A stretch of DNA of 64,000 nt from Streptomyces violascens (lineage in GTDB: Bacteria > Actinomycetota > Actinomycetes > Streptomycetales > Streptomycetaceae). Under the pieces are notes generated by a model, which was given only the letters and a program-made list of their open reading frames with translations, ran no database searches and was not told the origin of the DNA. Positions 49,468 to 58,457 of the stretch are shown here, piece by piece; the stretch's first letter is position 1; every line of letters starts with the position of its first letter. Location of the stretch: the NCBI RefSeq assembly GCF_014649955.1, contig NZ_BMUA01000025.1:50770-114769 (forward strand), given 5' to 3'. A program made the translations under genes and the position numbers.

Positions 49468-50828
49468 TGACCTTGGCAACCGAGATCGAAGGAAACGGGA
49501 ACGGGAGCAGCCCCGAAAAGCTCCTGGCCCCGGTCCTCTCCGCGTTCTGGGACCAGCCGGAATCCTGGACGCTGGACACCTACCGGCGCCACGACGGCTA
49601 CGAGGGCCTGCGCAAGGCGCTCGCCATGACGCCGGACGACCTCATCGCGTACGTCAAGGACTCGGGCCTGCGCGGCCGTGGCGGCGCGGGCTTCCCCACC
49701 GGGATGAAGTGGCAGTTCATCCCCCAGGGGGACGGCAAGCCGCACTATCTGGTGGTCAACGCCGACGAATCGGAGCCCGGGACCTGCAAGGACATCCCGC
49801 TCCTGTTCGCCAACCCGCATTCCCTCATCGAGGGGATCGTGATCGCCTGTTACGCGATCAGGTCGTCGCATGCCTTCATCTATCTGCGGGGCGAAGTCGT
49901 CCCCGTGCTGCGGCGCTTGCACGAGGCCGTGAAGGAGGCCTACGCGGCGGGCTACCTCGGCAAGAACATCCTCGGCCGCGGTCTGGACCTCGAACTCACC
50001 GTGCACGCGGGCGCGGGCGCGTACATCTGTGGCGAGGAGACCGCACTCCTGGACTCCCTCGAAGGCCGTCGCGGCCAGCCCCGGCTGCGACCCCCCTTCC
50101 CCGCGGTGGCCGGTCTGTACGCGTGCCCCACTGTCGTCAATAACGTCGAATCCATCGCTTCGGTTCCCGCGATCCTGCATCGCGGAAAAGACTGGTTCAA
50201 ATCGATGGGCAGCGAGAAGTCGCCCGGCTTCACGCTGTATTCGCTGAGCGGGCACGTCGCGGGCCCCGGCCAGTACGAGGCGCCGCTCGGCATCACGCTG
50301 CGCCAGCTGCTCGACATGAGCGGCGGGATGCGTCCCGGCCACCGGCTCAAGTTCTGGACACCGGGCGGCTCCTCGACCCCCATGTTCACGGACGAGCACC
50401 TCGACGTGCCGCTGGACTACGAGGGCGTGGGCGCGGCCGGGTCGATGCTCGGCACCAAGGCGCTCCAGTGCTTCGACGAGACCACCTGCGTGGTGCGGGC
50501 GGTCACCCGCTGGACCGAGTTCTACGCCCACGAGTCCTGCGGCAAGTGCACGCCCTGCCGTGAAGGGACGTACTGGCTGGTCCAGTTGCTCCGCGACATC
50601 GAGGCCGGCCAGGGCTCGATGGACGACCTCGACAAGCTGAACGACATCGCCGACAACATCAACGGCAAGTCGTTCTGCGCCCTCGGCGACGGCGCCGCCT
50701 CGCCGATCTTCTCCTCGCTGAAGTACTTCCGCGACGAGTACGAGCAGCACATCACGGGCAAGGGCTGCCCCTTCGACCCCGCCAGGTCCACCGCCTGGGC
50801 GGACGACAGCACGGAGGTGAACGCATGA
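49467..50828 (+). CDS. nuoF: NADH-quinone oxidoreductase subunit F
   Basis: A 453-residue subunit that binds NADH, FMN and cluster N3. The glycine-rich NADH site is GLRGRGGAGFPTGMKW, the FMN region is GAGAYICGEETALLDSLEG, and the cluster is bound by ESCGKCTPCREGT plus a later cysteine (NGKSFCALGDG). The segment around VVNNVESIASVPAIL uses unusually many A/T-ending codons. The ATG shares a base with the nuoE stop. Confidence 0.96.
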   Translation: MTLATEIEGNGNGSSPEKLLAPVLSAFWDQPESWTLDTYRRHDGYEGLRKALAMTPDDLIAYVKDSGLRGRGGAGFPTGMKWQFIPQGDGKPHYLVVNADESEPGTCKDIPLLFANPHSLIEGIVIACYAIRSSHAFIYLRGEVVPVLRRLHEAVKEAYAAGYLGKNILGRGLDLELTVHAGAGAYICGEETALLDSLEGRRGQPRLRPPFPAVAGLYACPTVVNNVESIASVPAILHRGKDWFKSMGSEKSPGFTLYSLSGHVAGPGQYEAPLGITLRQLLDMSGGMRPGHRLKFWTPGGSSTPMFTDEHLDVPLDYEGVGAAGSMLGTKALQCFDETTCVVRAVTRWTEFYAHESCGKCTPCREGTYWLVQLLRDIEAGQGSMDDLDKLNDIADNINGKSFCALGDGAASPIFSSLKYFRDEYEQHITGKGCPFDPARSTAWADDSTEVNA

Positions 50829-53353
50829 CTGTGACGACGAGTAGCGCTTCCTCCGGGGGCGGCGAGGCGGCCGTGCCGCCGGAGGGCCTCGTCTCGCTGA
50901 CCATCGACGGCATCGACATCAGTGTCCCCAAGGGCACCCTGGTGATCCGCGCCGCCGAACAGCTCGGCATCGAGATCCCCCGGTTCTGCGACCACCCTCT
51001 GCTCGACCCGGCCGGCGCCTGCCGCCAGTGCATCGTCGAGGTCGAGGGCCAGCGCAAGCCGATGGCGTCCTGCACCATCACCTGCACCGACGGCATGGTC
51101 GTCAAGTCCCAGCTCACCTCGCCGGTCGCCGAGAAGGCCCAGCGCGGAGTGATGGAACTCCTGCTGATCAACCACCCGTTGGACTGCCCGGTCTGCGACA
51201 AGGGCGGCGAGTGCCCGCTGCAGAACCAGGCCATGCAGGTCGGTGACACGGATTCGCGTTTCGAAGGCAAGAAGCGCACCTATGAGAAGCCGGTCCCGAT
51301 CTCCACCCAGGTGCTCCTGGACCGCGAGCGCTGCGTCCTGTGCGCGCGCTGCACCCGGTTCTCCAACCAGATCGCCGGCGACCCGATGATCGAGCTGATC
51401 GAGCGCGGCGCGCTCCAGCAGGTCGGCACGGGCGAGGGCGACCCGTTCGAGTCGTACTTCTCCGGGAACACCATCCAGATCTGCCCGGTCGGCGCGCTGA
51501 CCTCGGCGGCGTACCGATTCCGCTCCCGGCCCTTCGACCTCGTGTCGTCGCCGTCGGTGTGCGAGCACTGCGCGGGCGGCTGCGCGACCCGCACCGACCA
51601 CCGCCGCGGCAAGGTCATGCGGCGCCTGGCGGCCGACGACCCCGAGGTCAACGAGGAGTGGATCTGCGACAAGGGCAGGTTTGGATTCCGGTACGCGCAG
51701 AAGGCGGACCGTCTGACGACGCCTCTGGTGCGCGACTCCGAGACCGGTGAGCTCCAGCCGGCCAGCTGGCCCGAGGCCCTTGAGGCGGCCGCCGCCGGAC
51801 TCGCCGCCGCGCGCGGCCGGGCCGGGGTGCTCGCCGGCGGCCGGCTGACCGTCGAGGACGCGTACGCCTACGCCAAGTTCGCGCGGATCGCCCTCGACAC
51901 CAACGACGTCGACTTCCGGGCCCGCGTGCACTCCGCCGAGGAGGCCGACTTCCTGGCGGCCCGGGTCGCCGGACACGGCCGGGACCTCGACGGGCGGGGT
52001 GCCACCTACACCTCCCTGGAGAAGGCGCCGGCCGTCCTGCTCGCCGGGTTCGAGTCCGAGGAGGAAGCGCCCGGCGTCTTCCTGCGGCTGCGCAAGGCCT
52101 GGCGCAAGCACGGCCAGCGCACCTTCTCGCTCGCCACCCACATGTCCCGCGGCCTGCAGAAGACGGGCGGCACGCTGCTGCCCGCCGCGCCCGGCACCGA
52201 GACCGAGTGGCTGGACGCGCTCGCGGGCGGAGTCGGCCTGGACGGGGACGGCGCGAAGGCGGCCGAGGCACTGCGCTCCCCGGGCGCCGTCCTCGTCGTC
52301 GGCGAGCGGCTCGCGGCCGTGCCCGGCGCGCTGACCGCCGCCGTACGCACCGCCTCGGCGACCGGCGCCGACCTGGTGTGGATCCCGCGCCGGGCCGGCG
52401 AGCGCGGCGCGGTGGAGGCGGGCGCGATCCCGTCGCTGCTGCCCGGCGGCCGCCCGGCCACCGACCCGCGCGCCCGCGAACAGGTCGCATCGGCCTGGGG
52501 CGTACGCGAACTCCCGCACCGCTACGGGCGCGACACCGGCCAGATCGTCGAGGCCGCGGCCACCGGCGAACTGGGCGCGCTGCTCGTCGCGGGCGTCGAC
52601 CCGGCGGACCTGCCGGACCCGGCGCGCGCCCGCGAGGCCCTCGCAGAGGCCTTCGTGGTCAGCCTGGAGCTGCGGCCCACGGAGGTCACCGCCCACGCGG
52701 ACGTGGTCTTCCCGGTCGCGGCCGTAGCCGAGAAGCCCGGCACCTTCCTCAACTGGGAAGGCAGGGCCCGCCTGTTCGAGGCGGCGCTCAAGCCGGAGCA
52801 GCTGACCCGCACCCCGGCGCCCACGGACGCGCGCGTGCTGCACATGCTGGCCGACGCCCTGGCCCGCGCCGGAGGCGCTGATGAATACAGTCGTTTCGCA
52901 CTGCCCGATGTCCGCGCCGTACGGAGCGAGATGACGCGGCTCGGCACCTGGGACGGGCCGCGAGCGAGCGAGCCCCTGGAGTCGGCGAAGGCGCTGCCGA
53001 GGCCCGGCGAGGGCGAGGCGGTGCTCGCGGGACACCGGATGCTGCTCGACCAGGGCTCGCTCCAGGAGGGCGACGAGGCGCTGGCCGGAACGCGGCACGC
53101 GGCCGTGGCCCGGCTCTCCGTGACCACCGCGGCCGAGTCCGGCGTCAAGGACGGCGACCTCCTGGAGGTCACCGGACCGTCCGGCAGCGTCCGACTCCCG
53201 CTCCAGGTCAGCGAGATGGCCGACCGGGTGGTGTGGCTGCCGCTGAACTCCGTCGGCGGCGGCGTCACCGCCGACACCGGCGCGGTCCCCGGCCAGGTCG
53301 TCCGCATCGGCCCGGCCGTTACGGAAGCCCCCTCGGAGGTGGTGGAGGCGTGA
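50825..53353 (+). CDS. nuoG: NADH-quinone oxidoreductase subunit G
   Basis: An 842-residue iron-sulfur subunit. An N-terminal [2Fe-2S] ferredoxin domain (FCDHPLLDPAGACRQCIVEV) precedes CPVCDKGGECPLQN and CVLCARCTRF, which carry the [4Fe-4S] clusters, then HCAGGCATR (the N7-type site of some bacteria) and a molybdopterin oxidoreductase-like body without cofactor. The middle and C-terminus are Ala-rich and divergent. Starts by ATGA overlap with nuoF. Confidence 0.95.
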   Translation: MTVTTSSASSGGGEAAVPPEGLVSLTIDGIDISVPKGTLVIRAAEQLGIEIPRFCDHPLLDPAGACRQCIVEVEGQRKPMASCTITCTDGMVVKSQLTSPVAEKAQRGVMELLLINHPLDCPVCDKGGECPLQNQAMQVGDTDSRFEGKKRTYEKPVPISTQVLLDRERCVLCARCTRFSNQIAGDPMIELIERGALQQVGTGEGDPFESYFSGNTIQICPVGALTSAAYRFRSRPFDLVSSPSVCEHCAGGCATRTDHRRGKVMRRLAADDPEVNEEWICDKGRFGFRYAQKADRLTTPLVRDSETGELQPASWPEALEAAAAGLAAARGRAGVLAGGRLTVEDAYAYAKFARIALDTNDVDFRARVHSAEEADFLAARVAGHGRDLDGRGATYTSLEKAPAVLLAGFESEEEAPGVFLRLRKAWRKHGQRTFSLATHMSRGLQKTGGTLLPAAPGTETEWLDALAGGVGLDGDGAKAAEALRSPGAVLVVGERLAAVPGALTAAVRTASATGADLVWIPRRAGERGAVEAGAIPSLLPGGRPATDPRAREQVASAWGVRELPHRYGRDTGQIVEAAATGELGALLVAGVDPADLPDPARAREALAEAFVVSLELRPTEVTAHADVVFPVAAVAEKPGTFLNWEGRARLFEAALKPEQLTRTPAPTDARVLHMLADALARAGGADEYSRFALPDVRAVRSEMTRLGTWDGPRASEPLESAKALPRPGEGEAVLAGHRMLLDQGSLQEGDEALAGTRHAAVARLSVTTAAESGVKDGDLLEVTGPSGSVRLPLQVSEMADRVVWLPLNSVGGGVTADTGAVPGQVVRIGPAVTEAPSEVVEA

Positions 53354-54702
53354 TCACGCTCGCTGCGGAGGACCTCTCCCTGTTCGGCCGCGACCCCTGG
53401 TGGCTCGTCGTCGTCAAGGCTGTCTTCTGCTTCGCGTTCCTGATGGTGACCGTGCTGTTCTCCATCGTGTGGGAGCGCAAGGTCGTCGCCTGGATGCAAC
53501 TGCGCATCGGCCCCAACCGGCACGGCCCCTGGGGCATGCTCCAGTCGCTCGCCGACGGCATCAAGCTGATGCTGAAGGAAGACGTCATCGTCAAGCGGGC
53601 CGACAAGGTCGTCTACGTCCTCGCCCCGATCATCGCCGCGATCCCGGCGTTCATGGCGATCGCCGTGATCCCGTTCGGGCCCTCGGGCAACGAGGTGTCG
53701 ATCTTCGGCCACCGCACCACGATGCAGCTCACCGACCTGCCGATCGCCATGCTGTACGTCCTTGCCGTGGCCTCGGTCGGGATCTACGGGATCGTGCTCG
53801 CGGGCTGGTCGTCCGGCTCGACGTACCCGCTGCTCGGCGGCCTCCGCTCGTGCGCGCAGATGATCTCGTACGAGATCGCCATGGGCGCGGCGTTCGCCTC
53901 GGTCTTCCTGTACTCGGGGTCGATGTCGACCTCGAAGATCGTCGAGGCGCAGGGCGACCGCTGGTACATCGTGCTGCTGCCGGTCTCGTTCATCATCTAC
54001 ATCATCACGATGGTCGGCGAGACCAACCGGGCCCCGTTCGACATGCCGGAGTCCGAGGGCGACCTGGTCGGCGGGTTCAACACCGAGTACTCGTCCATCA
54101 AGTTCGCGATGTTCATGCTCGCCGAGTACGTCAACATGGTCACCGTCTCGGCCGTCTCGGTCACCCTCTTCCTCGGCGGCTGGCGCGCGCCCTGGCCCAT
54201 CAGCACCTTCTGGGCGGGCGCGAACCACGGCTGGTGGCCGATGCTCTGGTTCGTCATCAAGGTCCAGCTGCTGCTCTTCTTCTTCATCTGGCTGCGCGGC
54301 ACCCTGCCCCGGGTCCGCTACGACCAGCTGATGAAGCTCGGGTGGAAGGTCCTCATCCCGGTCTCCGTGGTCTGGCTGATGCTGGTCGCGACCGTACGGG
54401 CGCTGCGCAACGACGGCTACGACTTCTCGAAGATCGTGCTGTATGTCGGAGGCGCGGTCATCGTGGTGCTGCTGCTCTCCTTCGTCGCGGACATCTTCCG
54501 CGGCAAGAAGGAGGCCGAGGAGGCGAAGGCGCCGCCCGCGGCCTTCGACCCGATGGCCGGCGGATTCCCGGTGCCTCCGCTGCCCGGCCAGACCCTCCCG
54601 CCCGTACCCCGCCGACGGCCGCGCAAGGAGCGCGAGTTGATTGTCAGTGGTGGGGTCGATACTGAGAGTGACCGAGAAGGAAGGGAGGACGACGGTGTCT
54701 GA
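53350..54702 (+). CDS. nuoH: NADH-quinone oxidoreductase subunit H
   Basis: A 450-residue membrane subunit at the junction with the peripheral arm. ERKVVAWMQLRIGPNRHGPW and GETNRAPFDMPESEGDLVGG are the two universal motifs lining the quinone channel. It is longer than E. coli NuoH because of a charged C-terminal tail of about 70 residues. The GTG at 53350 overlaps nuoG, and the end overlaps nuoI by eight bases. Confidence 0.96.
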   Translation: MITLAAEDLSLFGRDPWWLVVVKAVFCFAFLMVTVLFSIVWERKVVAWMQLRIGPNRHGPWGMLQSLADGIKLMLKEDVIVKRADKVVYVLAPIIAAIPAFMAIAVIPFGPSGNEVSIFGHRTTMQLTDLPIAMLYVLAVASVGIYGIVLAGWSSGSTYPLLGGLRSCAQMISYEIAMGAAFASVFLYSGSMSTSKIVEAQGDRWYIVLLPVSFIIYIITMVGETNRAPFDMPESEGDLVGGFNTEYSSIKFAMFMLAEYVNMVTVSAVSVTLFLGGWRAPWPISTFWAGANHGWWPMLWFVIKVQLLLFFFIWLRGTLPRVRYDQLMKLGWKVLIPVSVVWLMLVATVRALRNDGYDFSKIVLYVGGAVIVVLLLSFVADIFRGKKEAEEAKAPPAAFDPMAGGFPVPPLPGQTLPPVPRRRPRKERELIVSGGVDTESDREGREDDGV

Positions 54703-55375
54703 GTCATCGAGCGGTAAGTCGGGGAAGCCTGGAGAGTCGGGGAAGCCCGGGGAGCCGGGGGAGAAGTTCCTCAACCCCGTGGCCGGCTTCGGCGTGACCT
54801 TCAAGGCCATGTTCAAGAAGCGGCTGACCGAGCAGTATCCGGAACAGCAGAAGACCACCGCGCCGCGCTTCCACGGCCGCCATCAGCTCAACCGGCATCC
54901 GGACGGCCTGGAGAAGTGCGTCGGCTGCGAGCTGTGCGCCTGGGCCTGTCCCGCCGACGCCATCTATGTGGAGGGCGCGGACAACACGGACGAGGAGCGC
55001 TACTCGCCGGGCGAGCGCTACGGCCGGGTCTACCAGATCAACTACGCCCGCTGCATCCTGTGCGGCCTGTGCATCGAGGCCTGCCCGACCAGGGCGCTGA
55101 CGATGACCAACGAGTTCGAGCTGGCCGACTCCTCGCGCGAGAGCCTGATCTACACCAAGGAGCAGCTGCTCGCCGGGCTCGACGACACCATGGTCGACAC
55201 CCCGCACGCGATCTACCCGGGCATGGACGAGCAGGACTACTACCGGGGCCTGGTCACCGAGGCCGCGCCCGGCACCGTCCGGCAGGTGGCGCTCAGCAAG
55301 GGGGAGCGGCCCCAGGAGAGCGCCTCCACCTTCGGCGAGGACGAGCCCGCCTCCGGCAAGGTGGTGGGGGCATGA
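54695..55375 (+). CDS. nuoI: NADH-quinone oxidoreductase subunit I
   Basis: A 226-residue subunit with two [4Fe-4S] clusters (N6a and N6b): CVGCELCAWACP and CILCGLCIEACP. The first 20 residues (SGKSGKPGESGKPGEPGEK) are a collagen-like Gly-Lys/Glu-Pro repeat, unusual for NuoI. A tail of about 60 residues follows the clusters. The GTG at 54695 has AAGGGAGG upstream; an in-frame ATG further upstream lies inside nuoH and is rejected. Confidence 0.95.
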   Translation: MSESSSGKSGKPGESGKPGEPGEKFLNPVAGFGVTFKAMFKKRLTEQYPEQQKTTAPRFHGRHQLNRHPDGLEKCVGCELCAWACPADAIYVEGADNTDEERYSPGERYGRVYQINYARCILCGLCIEACPTRALTMTNEFELADSSRESLIYTKEQLLAGLDDTMVDTPHAIYPGMDEQDYYRGLVTEAAPGTVRQVALSKGERPQESASTFGEDEPASGKVVGA

Positions 55376-56196
55376 GCGCGCCCACCGAGCTGTTCGCCGC
55401 GGCCGCCTCGCACACCTCCACGGGTGAGGCCTTCCAGTTCTGGGTGCTCGGCACGGTCGCCGTGATCGGCGCCCTGTGCACCATCCTCATGAAGAAGGCC
55501 GTGCACAGCGCGCTCTGCCTGGCCGGGACCATGATCATCCTCGCGGTCTTCTACCTCGCCAACGGGGCGTACTTCCTGGGCGTCGTCCAGATCGTCGTCT
55601 ACACCGGCGCGATCATGATGCTGTTCCTCTTCGTCGTCATGCTGGTCGGCGTCACGGCCGCCGACTCGCTGAAGGAGACCATCAAGGGCCAGCGCTGGTG
55701 GGCCGCGGCCTGCGGGCTCGGCTTCGGGGTGCTCCTGATCGCCGGCATCGGCAACGCCTCGCTGAAGAGCTTCAACGGGCTCGGCCAGGCCAACGCCAAC
55801 GGAAACGTCGAGGGGCTCGCGACCCTCATCTTCACCAAGTACGTCTTCGCCTTCGAGATCACCGGCGCCCTGCTGATCACCTCGGCGGTCGGCGCGATGG
55901 TGCTCACCCACCGGGAGCGCACCGAGCGCGCCAAGACCCAGCGGGAGATGTCCGAGGAGCGCGTACGCGGCAAGCACCTGCCCCCGCTGCCTGCCCCCGG
56001 CGTCTACGCCCGGCACAACGCGGTGGACATCGCGGGCCTGCTCCCCGACGGCACGCCCTCCGAGCTCACCGTCAACCAGACGCTGCGCGCCCGCGGCCAG
56101 ATCCGTGACGTTTCCAGCGAGGCGCTCGCCGACCTCAAGGCACTGGAGCAGCGCTCCGAGGAACGGCTCGGCCGGGACGAGGAGGCGGTCAAGTGA
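55372..56196 (+). CDS. nuoJ: NADH-quinone oxidoreductase subunit J
   Basis: A 274-residue membrane subunit with five helices. VVQIVVYTGAIMMLFLFVVM in helix 3 is the conserved segment with the pi-bulge and key glutamine/tyrosine. The final 95 residues are hydrophilic, an extension found in actinobacterial NuoJ. ATGA overlap with nuoI and GTGA with nuoK. Confidence 0.95.
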   Translation: MSAPTELFAAAASHTSTGEAFQFWVLGTVAVIGALCTILMKKAVHSALCLAGTMIILAVFYLANGAYFLGVVQIVVYTGAIMMLFLFVVMLVGVTAADSLKETIKGQRWWAAACGLGFGVLLIAGIGNASLKSFNGLGQANANGNVEGLATLIFTKYVFAFEITGALLITSAVGAMVLTHRERTERAKTQREMSEERVRGKHLPPLPAPGVYARHNAVDIAGLLPDGTPSELTVNQTLRARGQIRDVSSEALADLKALEQRSEERLGRDEEAVK

Positions 56197-56492
56197 ATCC
56201 GGTCAACTACCTCTATCTGGCAGCCCTGTTGTTCACCATCGGCGCCGCCGGAGTGCTCATCAGGCGGAACGCGATCGTGGTCTTCATGTGCGTCGAGCTG
56301 ATGCTCAACGCCTGCAACCTCGCGTTCGTCTGCTTCTCCCGGCTGCACGGCAATCTCGACGGCCAGGTCATCGCGTTCTTCACGATGGTCGTCGCCGCCG
56401 CGGAGGTCGTCGTCGGGCTCGCGATCATCGTGTCGCTCTTCCGTTCCCGCCACTCGGCCTCGGTCGACGACGCCAGCCTGATGAAGCTGTAA
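56193..56492 (+). CDS. nuoK: NADH-quinone oxidoreductase subunit K
   Basis: A 99-residue three-helix membrane subunit. The proton-path glutamates are in MCVELMLNACNLAF and AAAEVVVGLAIIV. It is the family's usual length. It starts in the nuoJ stop and ends 14 bp before nuoL. Confidence 0.96.
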   Translation: MNPVNYLYLAALLFTIGAAGVLIRRNAIVVFMCVELMLNACNLAFVCFSRLHGNLDGQVIAFFTMVVAAAEVVVGLAIIVSLFRSRHSASVDDASLMKL

Positions 56493-56506
56493 GGGGTCGC
56501 TGAATC

Positions 56507-58453
56507 GTGGACAACCTCATTGCGCTGCTCATCGCGGCGCCTCTGCTCGGAGCGGCCGTACTGCTGTGCGGCGGACGGAGACTGGACGGGATCGGCCACT
56601 GGCTGGGCACGCTGCTCGCGGGCGCGTCCTTCGTCCTCGGCGCGGTGCTCTTCGTCGACATGCTGGACCGCTCGGCCGGCCACCGGACGGTGACCAAGCA
56701 CCTGTTCAGCTGGGTTCCGGTCGAGGGCTTCCAGGCCGACGTCGGCTTCCAGCTCGACCAGCTCTCGATGACCTTCGTCCTGCTGATCACCGGTGTGGGC
56801 ACGCTGATCCACATCTACTCGATCGGCTACATGGAGCACGACGAGAACCGCCGCCGCTTCTTCGGCTACCTCAACCTGTTCCTCGCGGCGATGCTGCTCC
56901 TGGTCCTCGCCGACAACTACCTTCTGCTGTACGTCGGATGGGAAGGCGTGGGCCTCGCGTCCTACCTGCTCATCGGCTTCTGGCAGCACAAGCCCAGCGC
57001 GGCGACCGCCGCCAAGAAGGCCTTCCTGGTCAACCGGGTCGGCGACATGGGCCTGTCCATCGCCATCATGGTGATGTTCACGACGTTCGGCTCCTTCACC
57101 TTCCCCGCCGTCCTCGGCGGCGCGGACGGCGCGAGCTCGGGGCGCAACACCGCCATCGGCCTGATGCTGCTGCTCGCCGCCTGCGGCAAGTCGGCGCAGG
57201 TGCCGCTGCAGTCCTGGCTCGGCGACGCGATGGAGGGCCCGACCCCGGTCTCGGCCCTGATCCACGCGGCGACCATGGTGACCGCGGGCGTCTACCTGAT
57301 CACCCGCTCCGGTGCGGTCTTCAACGCGGTGCCCGATGTCCAGACGGTCGTCGTGATCGTCGGCGGGGTCACGCTCCTGTTCGGTGCGATCGTCGGTTGC
57401 GCCAAGGACGACATCAAGAAGGCCCTGGCCGGCTCGACGATGTCGCAGATCGGCTACATGATCCTGGCCACCGGCCTCGGCCCGATCGGCTACGCCTTCG
57501 CGATCATGCACCTGGTGACGCACGGCTTCTTCAAGGCCGGGCTCTTCCTCGGCGCGGGCTCGGTCATGCACGGCATGAACGACGAGGTCGACATGCGGAA
57601 GTACGGCGGCCTGCGCAAGTACATGCCGGTCACCTTCGTCACCTTCGGCCTCGGCTACCTCGCCATCATCGGCTTCCCGGGCCTGTCCGGCTTCTTCTCC
57701 AAGGACAAGATCATCGAGGCGGCGTTCGCCAAGGGCGGCACCGAGGGCTGGATCCTCGGCGCGGTCACCCTGCTCGGCGCCGCGATCACCGCGTACTACA
57801 TGACGCGCGTGATGATCCTGACCTTCTTCGGCGAGGAGCGCTGGAAGCACGCGAAGACCCCCTCGCCGGACCAGCCGAGCGTGGAGCCCGCCGCCGAGAC
57901 GCACGGCGCCCACGACGAGCCGCACCCGCACGAGTCCCCGAAGTCCATGACGATCCCCATGATCGTGCTCGCCTTCGGCTCGGTCTTCGCGGGCGGCATC
58001 TTCGGCATCGGCGACCGGTTCGTGAAGTGGCTGGAGCCGATCACGTCCTTCAGCCACGGCGACTCGCCGGTGGGGCAGTGGACGGTCACCGCCGCCACCA
58101 TCGTCTGCCTGCTGGTCGGCGTGGGCCTCGCCATCGCCCAGTACGGCCGGGGCCCCGTCCCGGTCGTCGCCCCGCGCGGCTCGCTGCTCACCCGGGCCGC
58201 CCGCCGCGACCTGCTTCAGGACGACTTCAACCATGTGGTCCTGGTGCGCGGCGGCGAGCACCTCACCCGCTCGCTCGTCTACCTCGACCACAGCCTGGTC
58301 GACGGAGTCGTCAATGGAACCGCCGCCTCGGTCGGCGGGCTCTCCGGCCGGCTGCGCAAGCTGCAGAACGGCTTCGCCCGCAGCTACGCGGTCTCGATGT
58401 TCGGAGGTGCTGTGGTGATCATCGCCGCGACTCTGCTGATGAGGGCGGTGTAA
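56507..58453 (+). CDS. nuoL: NADH-quinone oxidoreductase subunit L
   Basis: A 648-residue antiporter-like proton pump subunit. WEGVGLASYLLIGFW, PLQSWLGDAMEGPTPVSALI and the lysine in the DDIKKALAGSTMSQIGYM segment form the proton route. The C-terminus has the long lateral helix region. GTG start at 56507; a His-rich loop (HGAHDEPHPHES) lies at about residue 465. Confidence 0.96.
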   Translation: MDNLIALLIAAPLLGAAVLLCGGRRLDGIGHWLGTLLAGASFVLGAVLFVDMLDRSAGHRTVTKHLFSWVPVEGFQADVGFQLDQLSMTFVLLITGVGTLIHIYSIGYMEHDENRRRFFGYLNLFLAAMLLLVLADNYLLLYVGWEGVGLASYLLIGFWQHKPSAATAAKKAFLVNRVGDMGLSIAIMVMFTTFGSFTFPAVLGGADGASSGRNTAIGLMLLLAACGKSAQVPLQSWLGDAMEGPTPVSALIHAATMVTAGVYLITRSGAVFNAVPDVQTVVVIVGGVTLLFGAIVGCAKDDIKKALAGSTMSQIGYMILATGLGPIGYAFAIMHLVTHGFFKAGLFLGAGSVMHGMNDEVDMRKYGGLRKYMPVTFVTFGLGYLAIIGFPGLSGFFSKDKIIEAAFAKGGTEGWILGAVTLLGAAITAYYMTRVMILTFFGEERWKHAKTPSPDQPSVEPAAETHGAHDEPHPHESPKSMTIPMIVLAFGSVFAGGIFGIGDRFVKWLEPITSFSHGDSPVGQWTVTAATIVCLLVGVGLAIAQYGRGPVPVVAPRGSLLTRAARRDLLQDDFNHVVLVRGGEHLTRSLVYLDHSLVDGVVNGTAASVGGLSGRLRKLQNGFARSYAVSMFGGAVVIIAATLLMRAV

Positions 58454-58457
58454 CGCA

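Noticed and set aside
54641..54694. An upstream ATG start for nuoI
   Set aside because: It would lie inside nuoH by more than 60 bases; the GTG at 54695 has a good ribosome site.
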